A stretch of DNA of 64,000 nt from Leptobrachium leishanense (GCA_009667805.1 CM019069.1:57591422-57655421), one strand, 5' to 3'. Shown: positions 35,628 through 47,725, numbered from the stretch's first letter. Numbers and translations are program-made. The notes: a model not told the origin generated them from the sequence alone.

Positions 35628-36559
35628 TAGAGTGAATTTAAAATGGTTTAATACAGTTTATTTATATTTATTCTACCTTTACTATTGGTGCTTTTCAAAC
35701 TTTATTCTTAAATAAAAAGAAATTTATGTTGTGTCATTTTTATTTTTTTTGGGGGGGTGCAAGTAGCTGGTCTTGCCTAGGGCGCAAAATAGTCTAGCAT
35801 TGGCCCTGACCGCATGGTCCACCCCCTGCACTCTTCCACAATACCACAGAGGGGTTACTGTATGATGGTACTTGCTGGCCTGGCATCAAAGGCACAATAT
35901 TTGGGTGCACTACCACTGACGCCTGTACCAGATTCATATCCTCAGAGGGGTTACTGTGTGACGGCAATGTTGCCGACGCTAAAGGCCCAATTTTAAAGCA
36001 CCTATTGTTACTTTCATCCAAAGCCTGCATAAGTTTCACAATAATTTAGCCAAAGAAATCACTAAACTTTTTATGCGCGTCCTAAAATGTCTTTTCATAC
36101 AGGCTACCGCCCCAAGCAGTTGTTTATGAATAGATTAAAGGAAAAGCATTTACCGTCATTTGAAACGTCATTTTTTTGTTTTTAAATGTTTCTATACATC
36201 CTAGAAATCTGCCACTTCACGGGCAGGTTATGGGGACCTCCTAAGGCACGATATTTGAAGGAATTTCTCGTTTTTATTTTTAACCCTTATTTCATGGAAA
36301 ACTCACTGTCCCTTTAAAAATGTTTTTTTTTTACTTTTTGTCCTTGTTTCCTGTCCCCCAGGGCACTACCCGGACCCCCATACACCTTTTATGGCAAATA
36401 TCTAGCATATATGCCCTCTTGGAGGGCACTTTAAAAATCGAATTTTGAGTCCCATTGACTTGTATTGAATTTGAGTTCGAATTCAAACATTTGGAAAGTT
36501 CGAGTATGAATGCGATCCGAACTCGGGGGTGTTCGGCTCATCACTAAGGATCACCTGTC

Positions 36560-37574
36560 TATGCTAGCACTTAACCAGTCCCTATATATAGGTATTTCTC
36601 CCATGGTGCTATGCTCTATAAAATCAAAGGCAATGTGTAGCGATGACAATGTCCTTCTTGAGGAGTGAAGATGAAAGTTCCCGCGATATTTCTTGAAAAT
36701 CTCCTTCGTCCAATATCCTCAAAAAAAGCATAAGAAATTCATAATAGTGCGACCCATATTCAACATGTGGCTTAATGTAAATGGATTAAAAACACTCACA
36801 TGGAATAGAAGACTCCTGGTTTTAGGGGAAATTGCGTCTGGGTGTTGATTCGGCCACCCTTTAGGATCCCAGGTGTTCCAATCTTAATTCGTGCTTTGTT
36901 GCAGAGTAAAATCGGACTGGAAAGAGATCACTCCAAAAGAAAAAGCTCCAATAGTAGATTTAAAAATGTTTAATAAAAAAATTATAAAACAAACATAAAA
37001 TACGCCAGAACGCGTTTCACCTGTTCATATATATATTCAAGGCTTCCTCAGCTGGCTGCTGGTATCAAATTACTTATTTGTTTAAATACTATCATCAATC
37101 TACTATTGTCCAATCCCATCATTTAGATTTGGCGGGAAATCAGTAGTACCACTAAAAATCAAACTTTCAGTTTGTTCAACCAATAAGGTTGCTTAATCTT
37201 AAAACGTCTAACAACAACTTATTTAGTTGTATTTTACTGTCACATGACTTGTCATTGATTGGATCTGTCAGCATCATGTGATACTTGAAAACGAAACTAG
37301 TTTTTATATAGTGTATTTTTTATAGTTTCATACCGGTACTCTGTAAAACATAATAGTACCGCACCAGAAGACACCAGGACTCACGAAATGCCTCCAAAAA
37401 CCCAACTCAAACCATAATAAAAAATCTCTTTAGGCTCTATGTACCTCTACCAATGACACATAACCATGTGTGTACCAAAATCCATTGGGTCCGCTGACGT
37501 CACATGACATACAAAGCGAAACTTGTTTCCACAAATGGTGTTCATTCTAAAGACGCACATGTTTCCGCCCCCTT
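36560..37574 (-). mobile_element. Penelope-like element terminal region
   Basis: Non-coding sequence before the Penelope RT frame. On the minus strand it contains CTGAGGA (37051 to 37045) followed after 26 nt by GAAACGCGT (37018 to 37010), resembling the conserved core of the hammerhead ribozymes found in Penelope-like element terminal repeats. The assignment rests on proximity to the RT and this motif. The boundaries are approximate. Confidence 0.5.
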
Positions 37575-37747
37575 TAATCACAGCCCAATGGGTGACGCCG
37601 CAGCATCCCATCTCTCCCAGATCTTAAGTGACATGAACATTTATGTACCAAAAACCTATTGGATCCGCCGATGTCACATAAATGTTCATGTCACTTAAGA
37701 TCTGGGAGAGATGGGATGCCGCGGTGTCACCCATTGGGCTGTGATTA
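37575..37747. repeat. Long palindrome, 72-bp arms, 29-bp spacer
   Basis: Arm 37575-37646 (taatcacagcccaatgggtg...) is inverted at 37676-37747 with only a few mismatches. It stands directly before the Penelope RT frame. Inverted duplications of terminal sequence are common in Penelope-like insertions. Confidence 0.85.
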
Positions 37748-37750
37748 GGT

Positions 37751-38422
37751 TTGAATTGTTTTAGGTTTAAAGACCAACATTACCTTCAGGTTAAGGGTAC
37801 GGACATGGGGACCAGGTTCGCACCCAGCTATGCCAATTTGTTCATGGCGGACTGGGAAGACCAGTTCGTCCATGGTAGGTGTGACTGGGCGCGAGACCTG
37901 GTCCTCTATAAGAGGTATATTGACGACATCCTCCTTATATGGAGAGGAGGTGAGGAGTCCCTTCGTTTGTTCTTTCAGGACCTTAATAATAATGACTGGG
38001 GAATTGTACTTGATCATGTCATCAGCCCTATATCTATCAACTTTTTGGATCTTAACATATATGTTGAAAACAATATCATTAAAATCAAAGCCTACTTTAA
38101 GCAGGTCGATGTAAATAGTTACATCGAGCAAACTAGTTGTCATGCCACACATTGGTTAAAGGGAGTCCCTAAGGGGCAGTTTAAACGTTTACGTAGAAAC
38201 TGCACAGAGGAAGGGCAATTTATTCAACAAGCACAAAAATTAAAAATAGATTTCATTGAAAAGGGCTATAAAGAAAAAGTCCTTGATTCCACAATAAATC
38301 AGATTGGAAGCCTGGATAGACAGGATATTCTAAAATATAAGCCTCCGAAGACTTCCAATGATAACGAAATCATGTCTATTTCTGACTATAACATTCATAC
38401 TTCTCTGTTATCCTGCTGCTAG
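37751..38422 (+). pseudogene. Penelope-like reverse transcriptase, partial
   Basis: The open frame of 223 residues carries the Penelope-like RT signature: 'YLQVKGTDMGTRFAPSYANL' and 'FMADWEDQFV', then the catalytic box 'RYIDDILLIW' (YIDD, ~residue 57), 'SINFLDLNIY', 'SCHATHWLKGVPKGQFKRLR' and 'QFIQQAQKLKIDFIEKGY'. These correspond to RT motifs 4-7 and the thumb. The N-terminal half (fingers, motif with the first catalytic Asp) is absent, because the frame starts at the palindrome. The 3' part is also cut: the frame runs out at 'TSLLSCC' where LTR-like sequence begins, and the GIY-YIG endonuclease domain expected downstream is missing. The remaining frame has no stops, so the insertion is probably young. 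Not functional as it stands. Confidence 0.82.
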
Positions 38423-39306
38423 CAAACTCCTCTGAATTGTTTGAATATTTTGTTCTGCTTCTATTTTGGTTGTGTTCCCTTGCCTGATTGTCCCTCTGCG
38501 TCCCTGGTCTTTTTTGTTTAATTTTACCTTTGTCTTGTCCTCTGGTGTCATGTACCCATTCCCTCGAACTCCCAGGCTCAAGCTCCTACCCATACCGCAT
38601 CTCTGCACACCGCGGGTGCCCAGTGTCTCATCGGAGATCCGCTCACTTCCCTGTCTACGGCCGTAATGAACCGCGCATGCGCAGACGGGTCAGGCACTCC
38701 CGGCATGCGTTACAGGGAATGGCGTCGCACTCCGATGACGCGAACCCAGAAGTGAGTGCCAGCTACAGCGGAGAACGCCGGCACCTGTCTGCAATCAACT
38801 CTCCATAAAAGAAACCGGTGGATGGTGAGTAATTGCTTGTTTATTGTTCTCAGAATACCTAGAGCTACCGTACCTATCACCCTTACTGGAATCCTCATTG
38901 CCGAATCTGTGCTTACCCTTTTGACCATTCTCAAACGCCGCCTGCTTCTCCGACCATCTGCCTCCACTCGACTACACCTGAAAGCCGCCTGCCTTATCGA
39001 CCCTCGGCCTTCTTCACGACCAACGAACGCTACCAGCGTGCTTTACTCCTCTCACGGCTCCTAAGGAATCTTCTTACCGCCTTGCTACGCTACTCCATAC
39101 TAGTATGCCTATTGAACTGTATATTGTCATTCTATACTAATATATATATATATACACTAGTATAGAATGACAATATACAGTTCAATAGGCTTACTAGTAT
39201 GGAGTAGCGTAGCAAGGCGGTTATCTTACTGACCCTCTCCTGGAGTCGAAGATCCCTAAACCCTGACATCACTACTACTGTATATAAGGCTATATAGATA
39301 TATATG
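38423..39306. mobile_element. LTR-like sequence, left part
   Basis: GC-richer sequence with a ctccataaaag TATA-like motif (38808-38818) and repeated pyrimidine-rich blocks, in the style of retroelement LTRs. It appears to continue after the inserted solo LTR at 40413-41106, which ends gccgccgtcaca. I cannot define its left terminus or target duplication. No protein is encoded. Confidence 0.4.
39076..39221. repeat. Perfect-type hairpin, 64-bp arms
   Basis: Arm 39076-39139 (accgccttgctacgctactc...) is inverted at 39158-39221 with one mismatch, around an 18-bp (ta)n loop. As RNA or single-stranded DNA it would fold tightly. Confidence 0.9.
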
Positions 39307-40408
39307 TGTAGCGCTCACTCCCGGAGGAGCCGCTGAAAATGAACCACGGGTCAGTCTCCCCGCACTAGGGAATAAATATACTCCAACACCGCTGTGAGTT
39401 TTTATCATTTAAATAGTTTACTAAAATAATAGGCAGATGTTGAGACACGGTATTCACAGATATTATTACAGTACTTTCGTATTGCGGTAAAACGCGTAGC
39501 GGAAAAGAAACGAAACACGAGGCTTCGTATTTCGGAAGAATAAAATATTCGCAACCGAACAGAAAAATCTATGCAATTACTCAATAGTTCGGAAAAACAG
39601 AGACACGTAGCGAACCCCAAAATACAATCTCTTCGTATTACGATAAACGCGCAGCGGAAAAGAGAAAAATATGTATTCGGAACGTATCTTTAACCCCCGT
39701 TCCGATTCGTAACAGAATGAGTCCTGCACAGGTTAAGTCCCGGAATGTAAAAGGTGTGTATGTGTGTATGGTACCCGGGTACTGTTCAACTGGCCAGTGA
39801 ATTTACTTAAGGAATGTCTTCGACTAGTCAAGTTGGGGCCCTGTGGACTTTAAAGAGAAAACAGCAGCGTGTCCTTTAATCACAAAACAGCCTTGGAGGC
39901 CTCTCACCCATCCGACGATTGCTTTAGGCTCCGCTGACCCAGGACGTCTCTCCGCTCGATTTTGACTGGGGATACTAGCGGCCGGATCCGTTGTCTGACT
40001 TTATGCAGCTTGTCCAGCTCACCGCCTGCTCTCCGTACCGATCAACTCGCGGTGATTCCTCACTCGAGGTCTTCGGTTCCTCCGGTCTGCAGCAATTCCT
40101 GGATTCTGGCAAGTCTCCTTCTCCTCAGGTTGAGTGACCCAATAATGACTGACAGGTCTCACTCAGGCTCTGGCCTAGGCCCTCTCGCGATCTCTTCAGT
40201 GCGTCTGCTTTCTCTCGTTCCCTGGCGCGCTCTGGCGCGTTCTCCACGAGGTGGAGGATGTAAGTGTCCAGTCCCCACGCACTTCCTGTCTCCTTGCAAA
40301 GCATGCCGGGAAATGTAGTCCCAATGTCCAGTGTCTCTAATCGCGACTGTCTCCATCTTGTGGCCAAAAATAGATAATACCACAGCAAGATTTTAACACA
40401 GCGCTACA
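39307..40408. mobile_element. Solo LTR, 1.1 kb, 4-bp duplication
   Basis: Begins tgtagcgctc and ends cagcgctaca, so TG...CA with a 9-bp terminal inverted repeat tgtagcgct. Flanked by tatg on both sides (39303-39306, 40409-40412). The interior holds CpG-rich promoter-like sequence near 40170-40320, including cccggcatgctttgc on the minus strand. No protein coding. The length and TG/CA ends fit a solo LTR of a Gypsy-type or retroviral-type element; the class cannot be fixed. Confidence 0.75.
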
Positions 40409-40412
40409 TATG

Positions 40413-41106
40413 TATCTATCCATCAATCTATATATCTGTCTATCTCCGGCCCTTCTTCCAGTGGTTGTTCTGAACAGGACTACTACTAATCCTCAAAGCC
40501 GTTTCAACCATTCTTCATTTCCTGTATACACCAGAGTTCTGGTTTATATTTTATTTAGTTCTTTGATTTCCTTGCTATTGTATTATTTTTTTTATTTATT
40601 TCTGTACCTTGTGTTTACCCTTCCTGCTCCTGTGTGGATTCTGTGTACCGACCTTCGCTAGTTCTCTAGACTATTCTCTGTGCCTCTACCCTTTGTGCTG
40701 CTAATATACTATATATGGCTATAGTATTTGGATTCTGGTTTGGCTCTTAACCCTTTGTGTTGCTGTGCTAGCTACTCCGTGTACCGACCTTGGTTATTCC
40801 TTTGTCTAGGTCTGTGCTTTAACCCTTCAGTTTCCATCCTGATCAGTTTTGCCTGAGACCCTACACTGCCTCGTGTCATCTCCTCCTAGGTTGGATCCAG
40901 CTACTCTAAAGCCTGGCCTGTCAGATTTGGGGATTTATTTTGTTTGGTTGTCTTCTGCAGTAGTTTTTGCCCAGCCTTGTGGTGTCCTCACCTCCTATCT
41001 ATATTCTGGTTGTCTGGATTTAGTAAGTGGTGTCTCCTGCATTTTGGGTTTTTAACCCCCGAATATGGGCCCCACCTCGGCTAATGCCAGGTGCCGCCGT
41101 CACAAT
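40413..41106. mobile_element. LTR-like sequence, right part
   Basis: Pyrimidine-rich tract with recurring gtgtaccgacctt blocks (40645, 40780) and a terminal gccgccgtcaca. Probably the continuation of 38423-39306, separated by the solo LTR. Confidence 0.4.
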
Positions 41107-43364
41107 TCCCCACTGGAACCTGCTCCGACAACAGGAATATTGGTCTCTGCCCACATGATGTATTGAAATAGACAAGAGATACCTTTAGGGAGTAAATGCA
41201 ACTAAAACACGTTTTGTGAAACAAGGGAACAGCGTTTTACTACAACAACAAAAATTCACGAGTGAAGTTGGCTGTTCTAGAGCTAGCTGCTTTGAGACCA
41301 GAAAAAAAGTTCTGATTTCTCCAATTATCTAAAAAAATTACACAATTATGCTACATTAAAAAAAAGCTCTAGTTATGGCTACTTGCTGGTTTCGAACAGC
41401 AAATGAGACCAAGTAAATGAAATATACAGGAGTATTTCTCTGCTGTGCACTTGGCTCTATTTAGGTCATGTTAATTCCACCTCCTAGGGGCTTTGTCACT
41501 CGGATACCTGATAGATAATGGACACTGTGGTCCTGGAATGGCCTCACATAATTACGGTTTAGTCCAGTATTAGGACATTAAATAGTGCCTGAGCCCCTGA
41601 ACAATCACCATTATTTCAATCTTAATTTTCAATACAAAAACAATTAAATGACACAATATACTGGATATACTGGCTATGGTCTCGGTGGAATGTAAATCCA
41701 GGGATACTGCGTGGGGATTGCAAAGGTAATCGGAGTTACAGATGACAGGCAGCTGCAGACAAAAGAGGCAATCTGATGCATCACATGAATAGAGCGCCAT
41801 GAAGAGTAATCACAGGGAGAATAGTTATTTAGTCCACGGTACTAACACAATCAGAAATATTTTCTATGGGTAATACTGTCTTTTGGGTAGAAGCCGTGAA
41901 GAATTTCCAGCAAAACAGTTCCACCAGAATGTATAACTATATAGCAGAGGACATGGAATGAAAGGCAAACAGACCCTCCAATTCAAGCTGTGACGTATGT
42001 TTATTGGGAGATAGCAAGTCACACAAAATGTGATATTTTGTATGATTATGGTCTCCCAATGAACTTACGGCGCCGAGTGTGTGTGACCTGCTTCGGTTTA
42101 CTTTGTTGTACTTTTGGGGAATTCCAGCATCCCCCCAATTGAGCGGAGCACCAGTCGACCACTGGGGTACTGGGATCCCACTGGCGGACAATCATGGCAT
42201 CTTTGCTTAGACAGACCAACAGCAGACCCTGAGACACACGAAGGTCGCACGAACAGCTGATAAATCTAAATTTGTGTGATTGATTCAGTCCCCTCCAGTG
42301 TAGGGAGATTCTCCCCAACCAAAATGCTCAGATCAGCAAGCGGTGTTCTGGCTTTCTGGAAAAGTCAGAAATGAAATTTTTTAACTCCAGGCTATAGCCA
42401 ATGGCCCTACAATGTGCTTGGATTGAGAACCATTGGACTGGCTGGACGATCGAGCGAGCATCCCTGCCAACTCCAGCACGTCACTTTTACAAGAAATAAT
42501 CTGGTGGATTAAAGGCAAGTATTAATGGACACTCGTGGGTTAAAATGGAAAGGGTGCACAGTAGAGGTCAGGAGGGATACTTATTTTAACCCCTCTGTCC
42601 CTGCTCCCTGTTTTTTATCCCTGGAGTGTCCCTCGAGAAGTAGAAATATGTAAATCACACACATGGAGGAAACTGACTGTTATTAAAACATAATTGTATT
42701 TCATTCTATCAGGCACACGCTGTAGCTTTGAGCCCCTCTTGTCTCATTGCCCAGGCAGGATTCTCTTAGACAGCTGTAAGAGCTTTGTGAGCTATCTCTC
42801 TCAAAATCCATTAGCTAATTCAAGGAACCTAATTAGCGCTGCCATTTTGATGGAGTATAATACGGAGTGCTTAGTGCAGACTAGTAACACCATCAATGTT
42901 TATTACAAAATTACAAAGGACAAAGCTCTTTCTGCTATAAATAGATAGAAATCTTGATGGTGACGAACACCCAAGTAAATATAGTCATTACCTTACTTTG
43001 ACTTGGTTAACAAAAAAAAACCCCAAAAAAATGGCTCACGGTACAGACTGGATGAAACAAAAAGGACTGAATGACTGGATGCCACTGTGAAGTCAGGGTG
43101 CACTAGGTGACAAAGGGGAGTTGAGTGATGAAGGTATGCAATATTTGTACACAGCATGATATGATCAGTTCATTAACTAAAACATTCAAGATTTTACATG
43201 TTAGACACATTTATCCTATCCATGATGCAACTGTATGATCCAATCAGAGGTGCCATTATGATTAGGCAAAATAGGCGGTCGCTTAAGGCCTTTCTACAAC
43301 AGGGGCCTCAATGATTTTTTTATCATAAAGTCTGTATGCACATGGAATTCACGTACAATTGCAC
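41107..43364. other. Mostly single-copy-looking non-coding DNA
   Basis: About 2.2 kb without recognised mobile elements. 42690-42950 is a compact block with ccattagctaattcaagg and aacctaattagcgc, dense in homeodomain-type TAATTA cores, and no disrupted palindromes. No gene recognised. Confidence 0.4.
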
Positions 43365-43484
43365 TCAAATATTATATAGCGCCAACAGTTTCCGTACCAC
43401 TTTACAATAACCAAAGGGAACGAGATACAGATAAATGGACATAGGATGGAAACGAGGTGAAGATGGCCCTGCACATAGCTTACA
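43365..43484 (-). repeat. L2-like LINE 3' tail
   Basis: attatatagcgccaacagtt at the 3' end and the actttacaataacc / agcttacagtctagag blocks match the LINE 3' UTR seen at 3387-3530. The hAT MITE inserted at its end. Confidence 0.6.
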
Positions 43485-43492
43485 GTCTAGAG

Positions 43493-43674
43493 CAGTGTTT
43501 CCCAAACCTGTCCTCAGGACCCTCAACCAGGACAGATTTTGCAGATCACCTTGGGGAAATGCAGACTGAATCCTGCAATCACTGATCAGCAAATCATATA
43601 ACCTGTGCTGTGCTTCACATACCTGGCAAACCTGGCGTGCCAGCGGGTCCCGAGGACAGGTTTGGGAAACACTT
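43493..43674. mobile_element. hAT MITE, 'gtttcccaaacctg' family, complete
   Basis: 182 bp, ends cagtgtttcccaaacctgtc and gacaggtttgggaaacactt, flanked by an exact 8-bp duplication gtctagag (43485-43492, 43675-43682). Relatives: 56492-56675 and the interrupted copy at 50456-53161. Confidence 0.9.
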
Positions 43675-43682
43675 GTCTAGAG

Positions 43683-44285
43683 GGATTGTGGTTGAGGAAG
43701 ACAAGGGGAGTTTCACTGGAGGTCAGGATCATTAGTGCCAGCGGTTCAGGAATGGTGGGGCCATGGAAGCGGCTTCAATCATGTGTGAGTAGGTGAGCAG
43801 GAGATTAGTTGCAAATATAGTCCTACATTCACTTACACCTGACATCCAAGATAAATGTGTGACGCATTGTTATTTAGAAATTATTGAGTTAATTTTTGGG
43901 TATGTTATGCATCATTGAGGGGCCTTGGACTTTGCTCTAACAGTAGGGACCCCCTCGGGATCCAGACAACTAGACAGCAATGCCACATATCTTCTATTTC
44001 TATAAATCAGATGTTTTGGAACTACATTTCCCATGAGGCTCAGTCAACCTGGTGAGTGGCTGAGCATTTGGGGGGAGTGTAGTGTCGTGTAGCACGTCGT
44101 GATGATGTCAGTGCATTGGGAGGGGGTATAAAAGCAGGGTCTGACTTCAAGGAAGTACCACCACGGTACCCCAGAGGTGAGTATATTGCAGGAGAGCCTC
44201 GATAGCGGATGACGTGTGGGAATGTCCTCCTTATATAGCGTGGAATCCCCATTATGTTCCCCACATGTCTTCCGCAGTGAAGGGG
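43683..44285. other. Non-coding, contains an unassigned TTAA-bounded piece
   Basis: The right portion (about 44030-44289) ends ccgcagtgaaggggttaa, a piggyBac-like MITE terminus. Its left end is not found. Confidence 0.4.
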
Positions 44286-44606
44286 TTAAACATGACAAGC
44301 ACAAAACGGTCAAAATGAGCTCGGCACACAGACGTGAAATGGCTCAGCAGTGAAGGGGTTAAAAAAGCAAAAAAACATTGGGTATTTCTGAACTAAGAAA
44401 ATTTAGAAACTATTTAGCCGGGGTCAAAGTTCCAAAAAAAAACAAAACTTTTTTCATCATATTTCATACATTGTTTTTAAAAAAAAATACATTATAAGAC
44501 ATGATGAAAAGAACGGTATCTTTAAAAATTCAATTTAACCCTTTCACTGCTGAGGCATTTCACCGCTGTGTGCTGAGCTAATTTTTACCGCTTTTGCTCA
44601 TCATGT

Positions 44607-44870
44607 TTAACCCTTTCACTGCTGAGGACGTGTGGGGAACGTCCTGATTGACTCCTAAGGAAAGATAGGGGGTTCCTTTGAACCCCTATATCTCCAGACT
44701 GTTGACATCTAGCAGGGTCATGTTTTATATCATTAGAAAGGCCAGAGCATGGCCTTTCCAATGATATCAAACATGACCATGTGTAAAGTAAAGAAAAAAA
44801 AAAAGAAGAAGAAAAAACAGAAAAATTAGTTTTTTTAAGACGTGAAATGGCTCAGCAGTGAAGGGGTTAA
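44607..44870. mobile_element. Short piggyBac-like MITE (264 bp)
   Basis: TTAA at both ends (44607-44610, 44867-44870), ends ttaaccctttcactgctgag and ctcagcagtgaaggggttaa. The empty site exists at 33811-33820 (catgtttaaatgcg). Confidence 0.85.
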
Positions 44871-45026
44871 AACGCGATTTGAAGCCACATTTTATTAAAT
44901 AACCCAGACATATTAGATATCGTTCTTTCCGGTAGACTCCACAGATTCATAATATATCATTTTTAGATGTATACGTCATGTCCTGCCTGTATTATTATGA
45001 CAAAAAATGCAATAAAAATAGAATTT

Positions 45027-46240
45027 TTAACCACTTCGCTGGTATGCGGAGGACGCGATGAGCGCGTCCTCCCATCAGGGTCAGCGTTCGGCCGCGTTCC
45101 GGCCGATCGCTGGCCCCTCCGGTGCGGGCTGACATCCTGGATGTCAGCCGCGCATCCGGACCAGCAGCCGCCAGAATTAGGTGTCATCGCGGGGGCGCGA
45201 TGACACCTAATTCAGGCGCCCCCCCCCGCATGTGCGGAGGAGGCGCCTGAAAGGGAGGGGGGGAGGTCCTTCGGACCTCTCTCCCTCCCGATCGGCGGCA
45301 CACAGGGGGTTAACCCAGGCATCATTTGGAAGGGCACAGCCTGCCTTCCAAATGATGCCTGGCATTAACCCCTGGGGAGCTGGATCGCGAATCGGCGCTG
45401 AAAAGCGCCGGTTCGCGATCCTTTCCCGGAGCTGGCCGACATCTTGGATGTCGGCCAAGCCTCCGGGAACTCCCCCAGAGGACTGGCGTCATCGTGCGTA
45501 GCACGATGACGCCAGTCCTAGAGTTAACCCCTAACTGCCACCAACTGTGGAGATAGGGAGTTCCAATGAACTCCCTATCTCCCGATCCGTGGTCGCTAGG
45601 GGTTAAATTTTGGTATGGTTGGATCGGCCAGAGCATGGCCGTTCCAACGATACCAAACATGAAAGTGAAAAATTTTGTAAAAAAAAAAAAAAAGAAAAAG
45701 AAAAATAAAAAATAAAAAATAAAAAAATAATAAATAAATAAAAAAAAAAAAAAACACTTTTTTTTTATTTTTTTGGTTTGTTAATGCAGCAATATTGTTC
45801 CAATTTCAATTATAATGTGAACAATGATGCTGCACTAACGATTTTTGTATGCGGTGCGTTTGTTAAAAATAGTGTCATTTTCCCCAAAAAAAAATGTAAC
45901 GAGACCCCATCTCTAATTTTTTTAACAAGCGCACCCCATACAAAATATAACCGCAATTGCTCGCATGTTAAAATGTGGAAAAAAACACTTTACACATTGT
46001 AAATTATTGAAAATACATATTTTATTGCATTTTTTGTGATAATATACAGACATGACATAACGTATACATATAATAATGACATATTATGAATCTACCGAGT
46101 CTGACGGAAAGAACGATATATAATATGTCTGGGTCATATACTAAAATAAGCCTTCAAAACACGTTTAAACATGATGAGCAAAACCGGTAAAAAGGACCTC
46201 AGCATAGGGGCGGGAAAAGCCTCAGCAGCGAAAGGGTTAA
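45027..46240 (+). mobile_element. piggyBac-like MITE, family 1 copy 3
   Basis: TTAA at 45027-45030 and 46237-46240. Nearly identical to copy 2 (18491-19744) through most of its length. Differences are few: a missing base in the cctgcccttcc block, a shorter poly-A zone and one instead of two opening palindromes. The empty site is at 33963-33980. Confidence 0.88.
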
Positions 46241-46505
46241 TCATCTGCAGTGTGTAAAGTGTTTTTTTTTCACATTTTATCACGTGACGTTTGCGGTTAT
46301 ATTTTCTATGGGGTGCGCTTGTACAAAAATTAGAAATGGGGACTCGTTACATTTTTTGGGGGGAATTACGTGATTTTTAGCAAACACACCCCATAGAAAA
46401 AAATCATTAGTGCAGCATCATTGTTCACATTATAATTGAAATGTGAACAATAATGCTACATTAATAAAAACAACACACAAAACACGTTTTTATTTTTTTT
46501 ATATA

Positions 46506-47725
46506 TTAACCCCTTAGTGACCGGGCGGTTTTACACAAATCCGTCTTTTAGTGACCGCTGCTGTTTTTATGTTTCTGCGCTGTTAGTGTTTAGGTCAAAT
46601 TTTGCTCTTACTCGATTATTCAACCCACACATATTATACACCCTATTTCCCGCCATTAAATGGACTTTCTAGAAATACCATTATTTCCATCATATCGAAT
46701 AATTTACTATAAAAAAAAAATATGAAATATGAGGAAAAAAAATGGTAAAAACACACTTTTTTGGAATTTAATCCCCAAAATCTACAACCACCCAAAACGA
46801 CCCCAGCTAAATAGGTTTAAAATTTTGTCCCGAGACTAGAAATACCCAATTTTAACCCCTTCACTGCTGAGACAGTTCACCTATGTGCGCTGCGCTCATT
46901 CTGACCATTTTGTGCTATTTATTTTTAGATGACAGCCTAGGTCCTATTTAATTAAACTCCCCCCAGGCAAAAAAAATCTTTTAAAAAAAAAACATTTTTT
47001 TATTTTATTTAATTTTTTTATTATTTTTTTTTTATTTAATTTTTTTTAAAAAAAATTTAAAACCAAACCTGGTCATGTTTGGTATCATTTGAAAGGCCAT
47101 AATCAGGCCTTTCAAATGATGGCAAATACGACCATCTAGCTGCCATGGATCGGGAGATAAAGGGATCCTTAGGATCCCCTTATCTCTACATGGCAGCTAG
47201 AGGGTTAACTGGCCCACTGACATCCTCACACATATGGTGAGGTTGTCAGTGGGTGGGGGGGGACCTGGAGGCTTGGCTGACATCCAAGATGTCAGCCCCC
47301 CTCCAGGTTTGAATCGCGTTTTGGCGCCAATTGGCGCCGCAACGTGATCCGGCGGCTAAATGGTTAATGCCATACACCGCTGGAAAGGGGAGGCTCTCCA
47401 GCGGTGCAAATGGCATCTCCCTAGGTTCAATGGTTGGGGAGATAGAGGGCTCCGAAGGAGCCCCCCCCTCCCCTCCATTGAAAAGCATGGGGACGCCTGC
47501 TGATGACGTCACCACGCAGTGTGGCGACGTCATCAGCCTCGCCTGCCCATGTAAATCACATGGGCAGGCTTCCTCCCTGCCAGATCGCCGTGGGATCCGG
47601 CGAGGGAGGTGAGTATCGGGCGGGAGGGGGATTAGGCGCCGCTGACGTACCCTGTACGTCCGCGGGTCTAAGGGAGACCCGAGTACAGGACGTACAGGGT
47701 ACGTCAGAGGTCCTTAAGGGGTTAA
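46506..47725 (+). mobile_element. piggyBac-like composite MITE
   Basis: TTAA at 46506-46509 and 47722-47725, with ends ttaaccccttagtgaccggg and gtccttaaggggttaa. An internal ttaaccccttcactgctgag at 46852 repeats another family's terminus. The same junction also occurs in the outermost element near 44359, so it is an inherited composite feature rather than a fresh insertion. Near-complete palindromes around 47655-47710 (tgacgtaccctgtacgtcc). Confidence 0.75.

Larger units (their letters stand above)
33322..36546. mobile_element. Large hAT element with nested insertions
   Basis: Ends tagggatgagctgtccgg and gttcggctcatcacta, matching the element at 50584-53099 in terminus and in internal blocks. 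Shared interiors are 33480-33552 (agagactctttagtgcagaa, acggtttattagatattgaa) and 35815-36045 (ctgcactcttccacaatacc, tttaaagcacctattgttac). Inside lie a piggyBac-like fragment (33757-34372), a minisatellite (34373-34866) and a family 2 MITE (34998-35627). Flanks share only aggat, so the 8-bp duplication is eroded. No usable transposase remains. Confidence 0.75.

Noticed and set aside
39307..40408. Complete endogenous retrovirus
   Set aside because: Only LTR-like sequence with a short duplication is present. No gag, pol or env motifs are seen on either side.
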